Source: CBDULX01 sp048550535
Lineage (GTDB): Bacteria > Pseudomonadota > Gammaproteobacteria > SZUA-229
Reading direction: 5' to 3'
Length of the DNA stretch: 24,319 bases
Assembly: GCA_048550535.1 (NCBI GenBank)
Contig: JBLYYN010000283.1
Coordinates: 1-24,319, forward strand
Shown: in pieces, positions 1 to 7,080 of the stretch
How positions within the stretch are numbered: the stretch's first letter is position 1
Layout: the number at the start of each line of letters is the position of its first letter
Made by a program: the position numbers and the translations under genes
The notes under the pieces: generated by a model
Told to the model about the DNA's origin: nothing
The model's input: the letters and a program-made list of their open reading frames with translations, nothing else
The model's database searches: none

Positions 1-268
1 AGATGGCTGCACCGCGCGCCTGGCCCAGCTTCAGCGCGGAATCCACGTTCTTGTTCACGAACACCTGTTCTATGGCCATTTCTATCGGTTGCCACTCGAT
101 TACCAGCTCACTGACCCGGCTGAAAATATTGCCCAGTCGCTCGGGCAGGTTATCGCCCTTCACATAGATACATCCGCTGGCAACATAATGGCTGGTTTGA
201 CCATCGGAATCGATTATCCCATAGCCAGTCTGGCGTGAACCCGGGTCTATCCCAATAATTCGAATCAC
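1..268 (-). CDS. ruvC: Crossover junction endodeoxyribonuclease RuvC (N-terminal part, cut by window edge)
   Basis: RuvC is the Holliday-junction resolvase that acts with RuvAB in homologous recombination. Only the first 89 residues are in the window. The translation begins VIRIIGIDPGSRQTGYGII, which holds the first catalytic aspartate (Asp in GIDPGS, residue 8). It continues to AIEQVFVNKN (second catalytic Glu) and SALKLGQARG, both hallmark RuvC segments. The start is a GTG three bases after the yebC stop; no better ATG precedes the conserved strand. The tight spacing implies cotranscription and coupled translation with yebC, the usual gammaproteobacterial order. The identification is secure; what lies downstream (ruvA, ruvB expected) cannot be seen. 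Confidence 0.95.
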   Translation of the reverse strand, partial: MIRIIGIDPGSRQTGYGIIDSDGQTSHYVASGCIYVKGDNLPERLGNIFSRVSELVIEWQPIEMAIEQVFVNKNVDSALKLGQARGAAI

Positions 269-271
269 CAG

Positions 272-1024
272 CTAGGCCTGCAACTGGACCATGATGTCAT
301 CGGAAAAATCGGCATTGGAATATACTTCCTGTACATCGTCCAGGTCTTCCAGCATATCGATCAGACGCATGATTTTTTCTGCATCCTCCAGGTTAACCTC
401 GGTGTCAGTATCCGGTTTCTGGATAATTTCTGCCGCTTCCGCTTTAAACCCTGCGGCCTTCATGGTTTGCTTAACCGCCATGAACTCTTCCGGCGAAGTA
501 ATCACTTCCAGCGTACCATCTTCATTGCTAAGCACATCTTCCGCACCGGCTTCCAGGGCGGCAGCCATAATCGTATCTTCATCGGTACCCGCCGGATAAC
601 TCAAAATACCGGTTTTTTTAAACATATAGGCCACAGAGCCATCCGTACCCAGATTGCCGCCACACTTGCTGAAGGCATGACGCACTTCGGAGACAGTGCG
701 ATTGCGATTATCGGTCATGCAATCCACCATCACGGCAGTGCCCCCTGGGCCATAACCTTCATAACGGATTTCCTCGTAATGGGCATCATCCCCTTCACCG
801 GTACCCCGTTTGATGGCACGGTCGATGGTGTCTTTAGTCATGTTAGCGCTCAAAGCCTTGTCCACCGCCAGTCGCAGTCGCGGATTGGATTCCAGATCAC
901 CACCACCGCCACCACGAGCCGCTACGGTAATTTCACGAATCAGCTTGGTGAAAATCTTGCCGCGCTTTTTATCCTGCGCCGCCTTACGGTGCTTGATATT
1001 GGCCCATTTACTATGACCCGCCAT
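272..1024 (-). CDS. yebC: YebC/TACO1-family protein
   Basis: A 250-residue YebC/PmpR/TACO1-family protein. It begins MAGHSKWANIKHRKAAQDKK, the near-invariant family N-terminus. The reading frame is open nine codons further upstream, but those residues do not belong to the family, and the ATG at 1024 has a GAGG-type ribosome site (GATGAGGTTGTT before ATG). Family members were described as transcriptional regulators, and more recent work ties them to relieving ribosome stalling. The length is typical and no defect is visible. It lies directly upstream of ruvC with a 3-base gap, so the two are probably one transcript. The 443-base repeat-rich gap upstream separates it from the hydrolase gene, so its promoter should lie in the first roughly 100 bases of that gap. 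Confidence 0.95.
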   Translation of the reverse strand: MAGHSKWANIKHRKAAQDKKRGKIFTKLIREITVAARGGGGGDLESNPRLRLAVDKALSANMTKDTIDRAIKRGTGEGDDAHYEEIRYEGYGPGGTAVMVDCMTDNRNRTVSEVRHAFSKCGGNLGTDGSVAYMFKKTGILSYPAGTDEDTIMAAALEAGAEDVLSNEDGTLEVITSPEEFMAVKQTMKAAGFKAEAAEIIQKPDTDTEVNLEDAEKIMRLIDMLEDLDDVQEVYSNADFSDDIMVQLQA

Positions 1025-1095
1025 AACAACCTCATCATCGTTTTTCGGCACTTCCCGACTGTACCTGAGAAATACCCTTACTAAATATTAAATTG

Positions 1096-1118
1096 CAGCA
1101 CAGTTTAGCATTGTGCTG
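1096..1118. repeat. Small dyad upstream of yebC (CAGCACA / TGTGCTG)
   Basis: CAGCACA at 1096-1102 is the exact reverse complement of TGTGCTG at 1112-1118, with a 9-base spacer. It lies about 70 bases before the yebC start. It could be an operator half-site pair or a small hairpin. There is no adjacent T-run, so I do not call it a terminator. It does not fit the LexA-box pattern. Confidence 0.35.
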
Positions 1119-1157
1119 TGATCAGGTGTAGGGATAGAAATACTGAAAAGATAGACG

Positions 1158-1345
1158 CAGAGATTTATGCCCTTTGGGTAGGCAGAGAAAGGCTGTTGCT
1201 ATTGCTCACTGAGTTTAGGTAACTTTAGGCAATGGTTTATGCCTTAATGAAATAAATTCTAGCTAATATGTATACAAATAAGGCACTCAATACGCTGGCA
1301 CCACATATAAAACCCCTTTGAGTACCCAAAGGGCATAAATCTCTG
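1158..1345. repeat. Perfect 23-bp inverted repeat around a 142-bp core
   Basis: The arm at 1158-1180 (CAGAGATTTATGCCC...GGGTA) is the exact reverse complement of the arm at 1323-1345. The inner 17 bases, TACCCAAAGGGCATAAA, recur inside the small mobile-like element at 13252-13268. The outer ends run into CAGAG/CTCTGTG sequence resembling the CACAGAG repeat near 2187-2295. This looks like a degenerate non-coding mobile repeat. No open frame of note lies in the core. Confidence 0.7.
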
Positions 1346-1424
1346 TGCCTCCGCGTTGCCTACATGGACGTAGGTAAGGGGGGCGTGAGCAGGATGCGGG
1401 AGCTTCAATCATTTGTTATTTTTT

Positions 1425-1466
1425 AACTTACAACTTACGACTTACGACTAATAACTTCCAACTTGT
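1425..1466. repeat. RACTTAC heptamer array (six decaying units)
   Basis: Read in steps of seven from 1425, the units are AACTTAC, AACTTAC, GACTTAC, GACTAAT, AACTTCC, AACTTGT. The consensus RACTTAC is shared with the array at 10302-10382. It ends two bases before the stop codon of the hydrolase gene. Confidence 0.7.
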
Positions 1467-1467
1467 T

Positions 1468-2124
1468 TTAACCCGTTGCATCAAATAACAGGTTGGTCGC
1501 CACGTCCCCGAATTTGCCCGCACGAAGGAAAGTCACTACCTGGGTCGCCACTTCCCGTGACAGTAACAGACCGGTATGACTCACCGGCAGGCTAATAAAA
1601 TCGGTGGCACCGCGAAGCTGGGTTTCTTCAACGGCCACGGTGCCGTCATTGGGGCCATCCAGGCCGCCCACCATCAGCCCCACGCCCAGCGGTAAAGTTC
1701 CGGCGATCACTCCCAGGTCACGCCATTTCATCCATTTGGGTCTGTCGCCCAATACGCCATTTTCCACACTGCGCCCAAGCAACCAACGAGTGAGCCGGGT
1801 ATGATTCAGCTTCTGTGCCACCCGGCTACCGTTCACCGGTGTGCCCAGGAACACAATTCGACCGGGTTTTTGAATCGGGTATTTATCAAACAGATGCAAC
1901 AGCACCAGACCACCCAGGGAATGACAGACAAAATGTTTTACCGGCGCCTTGATCGTTTGTACATATTCATTCAGCTGGTCCGCATTCTGCTCCGGCGTGG
2001 CTCGCATACTGGAATATTTATACACATAGCATTCATACCCGCAGGCCGTTAAATGTCGGCGCAAACGCCACATCTCGGAACCGGTCATCCAGATACCATG
2101 AATCAACACCACTGCTTCAGTCAT
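1468..2124 (-). CDS. Alpha/beta-hydrolase, lipase/PGAP1-like
   Basis: A 218-residue alpha/beta-hydrolase-fold protein of esterase/lipase type; the substrate is unknown. The N-terminal strand MTEAVVLIHGIWMTG carries the HG oxyanion-hole motif. The nucleophile elbow is CHSLGG with Ser69. A candidate acid is Asp160 in GPNDGTV, and the candidate base is His183 in VSHTGLL, so the triad looks complete. No signal peptide or lipobox is seen, suggesting a cytoplasmic enzyme. I chose the ATG at 2124 because it begins the hydrolase fold; an ATG at 2136 and a TTG at 2142 are in-frame alternatives and no ribosome site clearly decides. It lies downstream of nadA on the same strand but is separated from it by a repeat element of about 190 bases, so cotranscription is uncertain. 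Confidence 0.8.
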   Translation of the reverse strand: MTEAVVLIHGIWMTGSEMWRLRRHLTACGYECYVYKYSSMRATPEQNADQLNEYVQTIKAPVKHFVCHSLGGLVLLHLFDKYPIQKPGRIVFLGTPVNGSRVAQKLNHTRLTRWLLGRSVENGVLGDRPKWMKWRDLGVIAGTLPLGVGLMVGGLDGPNDGTVAVEETQLRGATDFISLPVSHTGLLLSREVATQVVTFLRAGKFGDVATNLLFDATG

Positions 2125-2186
2125 GGCATTTAACATACCCAAAAGAATCAGAAGTATAAAGTGAATTGTTTATTTAATTTAAAGCG

Positions 2187-2295
2187 TTTGCCACAGAGTC
2201 GCAGAGAAAACGGAGAAAGAATAAATGAAGGTTTTTCAAACAGTACCGTGAACAACTAAGAAAAAACTCTGTGGTCTCTGTGTCTCTGTGGCAAA
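2187..2295. repeat. CACAGAG-type inverted repeat element
   Basis: TTTGCCACAGAGTCGCAGAG at 2187-2206 and CTCTGTGTCTCTGTGGCAAA at 2276-2295 are inverted copies with two mismatches over 20 bases. They enclose about 69 bases that include further CGGAG/CTCTG fragments. Dispersed repeats containing CACAGAG..CAGAG are common in proteobacterial genomes and often produce spurious small peptides. The element ends 15 bases before the nadA stop codon and may form a large hairpin at the 3' end of nadA mRNA. Confidence 0.75.
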
Positions 2296-2310
2296 AATGC
2301 TCTCTGATAC

Positions 2311-3405
2311 TTAAAGCGAGACTTCCAGCATGCGATCTAGCGCTGCCCTGGCCTGTTCGGCAACATCGGCTGGGACAGATACCTGGTTTACCACTTTGCC
2401 TTGCACCAGGTTTTCCAGTACCCAGGCCAGATGCTGAGGGTCTACACGGAACATGGTGGAGCACATGCACACGGTGGGCGACATGAAATGCACATGTTTA
2501 CCCTGATGCTGAAACTGTTCATTCAGGCGATTCACCAGATTCAGTTCAGTAGCCACCAGCCAGCGTGTATTGGGTTCACCATTGGCGATGGTGTTGATAA
2601 TGTATTCGGTGGAACCGACATAATCGGATTTCTGGCACACTGCAAACGGGCTTTCAGGATGGGAGATGACTATGGTTTCCGGGTATTTTTCCTTGAAGTT
2701 ATCGATCTGTTCCGGCTGGAACATCTGGTGCACTGAACAGAAACCTTTCCACAAAATCATTTTGGCATTTTTAATCTGTTCCGGAGTCAGTCCACCCATA
2801 GGCTGGTCATAATCCCATACCACCATTTCATCCAGACTCAAACCCATGGTGTAGCCGGTATTGCGTCCCAGATGCTGGTCCGGGAAAAATAGCACTTTCT
2901 CACGCTGGCTGAACGACCAGTCCAGTACATGACGAGCATTGGTGGAGGTACAGACGATACCGCCATGCCGACCACAGAAACCTTTCAGGTCAGCGGCAGA
3001 ATTGATGTAGGTAACCGGGGTGATACTCTGGTCGGGATCCAGCACTTCAGACAGTTCACGCCAGGCTTTCTCCACATGGGCCAGGTCGGCCATATCGGCC
3101 ATGGAACAACCGGCTGCCATGTCGGGGAGAATAGAAACCTGCTCGGGTCGTGACAGAATATCTGCCACTTCCGCCATAAAATGCACACCACAGAACACGA
3201 TGTATTCAGCATTGGAGCTGGCTGCTTCACGAGACAACTTTAAGGAGTCGCCGGAAAAATCTGCATGCCTGAACACTTCATCGCGCTGATAGTGATGCCC
3301 CAGTATGACCAGGCGATCACCCAGTTTCTGCTTCGCCGCCAATATACGGATCTCGCATTCGGCATCGTCGAGTAAAGCATAGGGTTGTATGGCTACGGCA
3401 TTCAT
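2311..3405 (-). CDS. nadA: Quinolinate synthase NadA
   Basis: NadA condenses iminoaspartate with dihydroxyacetone phosphate to quinolinate, using a [4Fe-4S] cluster, in de novo NAD synthesis. The protein has 364 residues. Family landmarks are LGHHYQRDEV (residues 35-44), SGDSLKLSR (51-59), and FCGVHFMAE with Cys72. Cys223 lies in GFCSVHQ, and Cys313 and Cys315 lie in TVCMCSTMFR. Cys72, Cys223 and one of the last pair are the likely cluster ligands; which of the pair serves is inference. The length fits the family. It starts three bases after the nudB stop, so both are probably on one transcript. The partner nadB is not in the window. nadE at the other end of the window acts later in the same pathway but is a separate unit. 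Confidence 0.95.
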   Translation of the reverse strand: MNAVAIQPYALLDDAECEIRILAAKQKLGDRLVILGHHYQRDEVFRHADFSGDSLKLSREAASSNAEYIVFCGVHFMAEVADILSRPEQVSILPDMAAGCSMADMADLAHVEKAWRELSEVLDPDQSITPVTYINSAADLKGFCGRHGGIVCTSTNARHVLDWSFSQREKVLFFPDQHLGRNTGYTMGLSLDEMVVWDYDQPMGGLTPEQIKNAKMILWKGFCSVHQMFQPEQIDNFKEKYPETIVISHPESPFAVCQKSDYVGSTEYIINTIANGEPNTRWLVATELNLVNRLNEQFQHQGKHVHFMSPTVCMCSTMFRVDPQHLAWVLENLVQGKVVNQVSVPADVAEQARAALDRMLEVSL

Positions 3406-3408
3406 AAG

Positions 3409-3855
3409 TTAATCAGCCCGTCGGTTCATGACCAGAATCTCAATGGCCTGGCTATTAGTCCAGGAGGAACATTGTTGCATGGCCGGATTACAATCCAGCC
3501 ATTCATACTTAGTGTGTTCATTGGGGTTAAGTCGGATTTTACAAGGCTTGTCCAGCTCAACCGCAAACAGGTATTCCCGGTTTTCCATCACATCGGGATG
3601 ATAACGACTGCGCCACTCCGGCAATATCGGAAACTGGTTTTCCATTCGACAGTCCACCGGCATTAAATCCAGTCCGGTTTCTTCTTTGAGCTCACGAATA
3701 GCCGCCTGCTGGGGTTCTTCATCCCAATGCAGGCTGCCGGTCACCGACTGCCAGAAACCTTCCGGCTGGCATCTATGCATTAATAGAACCTGACCAGCTC
3801 TGGTGTAAACCAGTACCAGCACCGATTCTGGTCGCTTATAAGTTGTCTGTTTCAT
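3409..3855 (-). CDS. nudB: Dihydroneopterin triphosphate diphosphatase NudB (Nudix hydrolase)
   Basis: A 148-residue Nudix hydrolase whose N-terminus (YKRPESVLVLVYT) and FWQSVTGS segment match NudB, which removes pyrophosphate from dihydroneopterin triphosphate in folate synthesis. The Nudix box runs from Gly40 to Leu64 (G-x5-E-x7-REL-x-EE-x-G) and is complete, so an active pyrophosphohydrolase is expected. The C-terminal segment with a Trp (SWTNSQAIEILV) also fits NudB. It lies between aspS and nadA on the same strand. The aspS-nudB adjacency is conserved in gammaproteobacteria, which supports NudB over other Nudix enzymes. The upstream gap to aspS is 137 bases and contains a hairpin. Confidence 0.9.
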   Translation of the reverse strand: MKQTTYKRPESVLVLVYTRAGQVLLMHRCQPEGFWQSVTGSLHWDEEPQQAAIRELKEETGLDLMPVDCRMENQFPILPEWRSRYHPDVMENREYLFAVELDKPCKIRLNPNEHTKYEWLDCNPAMQQCSSWTNSQAIEILVMNRRAD

Positions 3856-3948
3856 ATCCGTTTTACAGAATTAAAGATAAACCTTGTGAAAAAAAAGAAA
3901 CTATCTCTGAATGGAGAGTCCTGCTTAGTTTTAAACCCCAATGAAATC

Positions 3949-3983
3949 AAGGGTTCTGCTGCGCTTTAACGACCAGAACCCTT
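3949..3983 (-). terminator. Hairpin downstream of aspS
   Basis: AAGGGTTCTG at 3949-3958 pairs perfectly with CAGAACCCTT at 3974-3983 around a 15-base loop, starting 9 bases after the aspS stop. No clear T-run follows in either direction, so it may be a weak or Rho-assisted terminator, or only an mRNA-stabilising or attenuating hairpin between aspS and nudB. Confidence 0.4.
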
Positions 3984-3992
3984 TCAGTTTCG

Positions 3993-5774
3993 TCAGGAAT
4001 TCTCCGCCACAGGCTTGCGTATCCGGATATTCAGCTCCTTCAACTGAGCATCTGAAACCCCGGAGGGCGCACTGGTCAGCTGACAGGCCGCTGTCTGGGT
4101 CTTCGGGAAGGCCATGACATCACGGATGGAACCGGCACCGGTCATTAACATGACCATACGATCCAGGCCGAAGGCCAGTCCGGCGTGGGGGGGACAACCG
4201 TATTTCAGGGCTTCCAGCAGGAAACCAAATTTTTCCTCAGCCTCCTGTGTGCCAATACCCAGTATTTCGAACACCTTATCCTGCATCTCGGTACTGTGGA
4301 TACGCACCGAGCCACCGCCCAGCTCACAGCCATTAAGTACCATGTCATAGGCACGGGACAGCATTTCACCAGGATTGGCCGCCAGTTCGGCGGGATCTTC
4401 CGTATTCGGTGAGGTAAAGGGATGATGCAGAGCATCCCAGCGCTTGTCCTTGTCGCTCCATTCGAACATGGGGAAATCCACCACCCATAAAGGCTTCCAG
4501 TTGCGCTCCACCATATCCAGATCCTGACCCAGTTTTACTCGCAGCGCACCAATGGATTCGTTCACCACTTTGGCATCGCCGGCACCGAAGAACAACAGGT
4601 CACCGCTTTCGGTGCCGGTGCGCTCGATAATGGCTGTTAGTGCTTCATCGGGCAGGAATTTAACTATGGGAGACTGCAGGCCATCTCGACCGGCAGCCAC
4701 ATCATTCACCTTGATCCAGGCCAGACCCTTGGCCCCATAACGCCCCACAAAATCGGTATAACCGTCAATATCCTTACGACTCAACTCGGCCCCTTTGGGC
4801 ACCCTTAAAACCACCAGGCGACCTTTGGGGTCCTGGGCCGGACCTGAAAATACCTTGAATTCCACATCCACCATCAAATCACCTATGTCCACCAGTTCCA
4901 TAGGGATACGCAAATCCGGCTTATCGGAACCATAACGGGCCATGGCTTCAGCATAACTCATACGCGGGAATGGATTGGGCAGGGCTTCTTCCAGGACATG
5001 GGCAAACAGATCACGGATCATGTCCTCCATGATCCCCATCACACCATCCTCATCCATAAACGAGGTTTCGACATCCAGCTGAGTAAATTCGGGCTGGCGA
5101 TCGGCACGCAGATCTTCGTCACGAAAACAGCGTACGATCTGATAATAACGATCCATACCTGACATCATCAGCAACTGCTTAAACAACTGGGGTGACTGCG
5201 GCAGGGCAAAAAACTCGCCCTGATGAGTACGGCTGGGCACCAGATAGTCGCGAGCCCCTTCCGGCGTGGCCTTGGTCAACATCGGAGTTTCAATATCCCA
5301 GAAGCCCTGATCATCCAGGTAATCACGCAGGAACCGAGTCACCTGTGAACGCATGCGCATGCGTTGCTGCATTTCATCACGACGCAGATCGATATATCGG
5401 TACTTGAGGCGAATATCTTCGTGCACACCCTGGTCATCCAGCTGGAAGGGGGGTGTTTCCGACGCGTTCAGCACGATCAGCTCCAGACCCAGCACTTCGA
5501 TTTTGCCGGTTTTCAGATTCGGGTTGATCGCACTTTCATCACGAGCCCGGACACGACCTTTAACCCGCAACACATATTCATTACGAATACGCTCTGCTGT
5601 GGCGAACATTTCTGGCTGGTCTGGATCGAACACCACCTGCACCAGACCTTCACGATCACGCAGATCCACAAAAATGACACCACCGTGATCACGACGACGG
5701 TTCACCCATCCACAAAGTTCAACTTCCTGGTCGATCAAGTTTTCATCAACCTGTCCACAGTAGTGACTGCGCAT
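3993..5774 (-). CDS. aspS: Aspartate--tRNA ligase (AspRS)
   Basis: Class II bacterial aspartyl-tRNA synthetase, 593 residues, full length. The N-terminal OB-fold anticodon domain (about 1-105) begins MRSHYCGQVDENLIDQEV. The catalytic core has motif 2 around 217-235 (FRDEDLRADRQPEFTQLD). A bacterial GAD insertion spans about 300-420. Motif 3 (GLAFGLDRMVML) lies near the C-terminus. Residue 30 is His in the segment RRRDHGG, where E. coli has Leu; His at this place was reported to matter in the non-discriminating AspRS of Pseudomonas, which also charges tRNA-Asn. The residue aligned to the second such site appears to be Ser81. The enzyme may therefore be of the relaxed type that works with GatCAB; this is inference. 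It is the first gene of the minus-strand run. Confidence 0.97.
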   Translation of the reverse strand: MRSHYCGQVDENLIDQEVELCGWVNRRRDHGGVIFVDLRDREGLVQVVFDPDQPEMFATAERIRNEYVLRVKGRVRARDESAINPNLKTGKIEVLGLELIVLNASETPPFQLDDQGVHEDIRLKYRYIDLRRDEMQQRMRMRSQVTRFLRDYLDDQGFWDIETPMLTKATPEGARDYLVPSRTHQGEFFALPQSPQLFKQLLMMSGMDRYYQIVRCFRDEDLRADRQPEFTQLDVETSFMDEDGVMGIMEDMIRDLFAHVLEEALPNPFPRMSYAEAMARYGSDKPDLRIPMELVDIGDLMVDVEFKVFSGPAQDPKGRLVVLRVPKGAELSRKDIDGYTDFVGRYGAKGLAWIKVNDVAAGRDGLQSPIVKFLPDEALTAIIERTGTESGDLLFFGAGDAKVVNESIGALRVKLGQDLDMVERNWKPLWVVDFPMFEWSDKDKRWDALHHPFTSPNTEDPAELAANPGEMLSRAYDMVLNGCELGGGSVRIHSTEMQDKVFEILGIGTQEAEEKFGFLLEALKYGCPPHAGLAFGLDRMVMLMTGAGSIRDVMAFPKTQTAACQLTSAPSGVSDAQLKELNIRIRKPVAENS

Positions 5775-5906
5775 AATTCAAATCCGAGTTAAATGTAAGA
5801 CATGATCCGGTTGCCCGAACCCATGAGGGCACAACTAATAATCCATGAATAAGCATCTTGAGATTTAAAATCCGCCATATCCAGAATTAATCGATCTACC
5901 CATAAG

Positions 5907-5952
5907 CATAAAAAAGCGGGCCATTATACTGAGTAACCCATGGGTAAGTCTA
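5907..5952 (-). promoter_or_regulatory. Probable aspS promoter with GC-rich discriminator
   Basis: On the minus strand there is a perfect TATAAT -10 box (plus coordinates 5923-5928) followed immediately by GGCCCGC, a GC-rich discriminator as found in stringently controlled translation genes. The -35 region is poor (a TTAGAC/AGACTT stretch near 5946-5952). A perfect ACCCATGGGT palindrome at 5936-5945 lies within the spacer. The resulting leader of about 145 bases is long. The assignment rests mainly on the -10 box. Confidence 0.4.
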
Positions 5953-6030
5953 ACTTGCAGGCATTTGGGGCTTCAATTAAACCAACATGAACTGTATTCT
6001 GCGCCTTTTATCTAACAGAGATTCACCTAG

Positions 6031-6882
6031 ATGAGCACAGAGAAGAAAAGCATCCTGATCACCGGCTGCTCCAGCGGGATTGGTCTGTGTGTGGCCCAGG
6101 GCCTTCAGCAACGCGGTTACCGGGTTTTTGCCACGGCCCGTAAATCGGAGGATGTGGAACATCTGTCCAGTCTTGGGCTGGAAAGCCTGCCTCTGGATCT
6201 AAACAATTCAGTATCCATTAAAAACGCTGTGAACCGGGTTCTGGAACGCAGCGGTGGCAATCTCTATGCCCTGTTTAATAACGGCGCTTATGGCCTGCCC
6301 GGTGCGGTGGAAGATCTGAGCCGGGACGCCTTGCGTGCCCAGTTCGAAACCAATTTGTTTGGCTGGGTGGAGCTCACCAATCTGATCATCCCTGTTATGC
6401 GCCAACAGGGCCATGGCCGCATTATCCAGAACAGTTCGGTGCTGGGTTTTGCCGCCATGGCCTATCGTGGCGCCTATAATGCCAGTAAATTCGCCCTGGA
6501 AGGCCTCAGCGATACCCTGCGTCAGGAGCTGGCTGGCAGCCACATTCATGTCAGTCTGATCGAGCCCGGCCCCATCATCAGCCAGTTCAGGCACAATGCC
6601 TTTATCGCGTTCCAGAAATATATCGATGTTGAGTACAGTGCACATCGAAATCAGTACCAGTCGATGATAGCGCGACTCAACCAGGAAGGACCGGCAGCCC
6701 CCTTTACCTTAGGCCCAGAAGCGGTATTAAAACGAGTCATCCATGCCCTGGAGGCCAAACGCCCCCGAGTTCGTTATTACGTCACTTTTCCCACTTATCT
6801 GTTCGGTTATCTGAAACGACTGCTCAGCTACCGAATGATGGACCGCCTGCTATTCAAGGCCAGTGGCGGTGGTAAAAGATAA
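6031..6882 (+). CDS. Short-chain dehydrogenase/reductase (SDR)
   Basis: A 283-residue classical SDR; the substrate is unknown. The Rossmann NAD(P) motif is TGCSSGIG (residues 11-18), followed by the basic residues FATARK near 33-38, which suggests NADP preference (inference). NNGAYG at 83-88 stands in for the usual NNAG. The catalytic set is Ser135/Ser136, Tyr149 and Lys153 in YNASK. The C-terminal extension with aromatic and basic residues (TFPTYLFGYLKRLL) resembles YbbO-like SDRs that act on retinal- or lipid-type aldehydes; that similarity is from memory and not certain. There is no signal peptide. The ATG at 6031 is the only start giving the complete Rossmann fold. It appears to be a single-gene unit, divergent from aspS across a 256-base gap. 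Confidence 0.9.
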   Translation: MSTEKKSILITGCSSGIGLCVAQGLQQRGYRVFATARKSEDVEHLSSLGLESLPLDLNNSVSIKNAVNRVLERSGGNLYALFNNGAYGLPGAVEDLSRDALRAQFETNLFGWVELTNLIIPVMRQQGHGRIIQNSSVLGFAAMAYRGAYNASKFALEGLSDTLRQELAGSHIHVSLIEPGPIISQFRHNAFIAFQKYIDVEYSAHRNQYQSMIARLNQEGPAAPFTLGPEAVLKRVIHALEAKRPRVRYYVTFPTYLFGYLKRLLSYRMMDRLLFKASGGGKR

Positions 6883-7080
6883 TAAAAACCATCATTTAAA
6901 ACTTAATGCCATCAGCACTGCGCCGTTCGTCGCAAACCCTTTCCCCCACTTAAAATATATTCATTAGCATTTGATTATATTGTATTATGATTTTGTGAAA
7001 TTTGATTTACACCCCTGATTCTATGTTCTGCTCCATACACCTGTCAGACCGAATCAGGCCAAATGATTAAGAGACTTTAA

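Larger units (their letters stand above)
1052..1467. other. Gene-free gap with a 23-bp inverted repeat and a heptamer array
   Basis: No credible gene was found here on either strand. The gap holds the dyad near 1100, a perfect 23-bp inverted repeat with arms at 1158-1180 and 1323-1345, a short GGACGTAGGT-type palindrome near 1365-1375, and an array of ACTTAC heptamers at 1425-1466. The composition is more AT-rich than the flanking genes. It separates yebC-ruvC from the hydrolase-nadA-nudB-aspS set. Confidence 0.7.

Noticed and set aside
467..1084. 205-codon plus-strand frame opposite yebC
   Set aside because: Antisense shadow of a highly conserved gene; the composition is not protein-like.
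2174..2470. 98-codon open frame on the minus strand, partly ending in ...HRDTETTEFF...
   Set aside because: It overlaps the nadA C-terminus in another frame and reads through the CACAGAG repeat; such peptides are typical artefacts of that repeat.
6960..7030. Candidate promoter boxes for the first heptad-protein gene (TATGAT at 6986-6991; TTGATT at 7002-7007)
   Set aside because: The region is AT-rich and no -35/-10 pair has both a good match and correct spacing.
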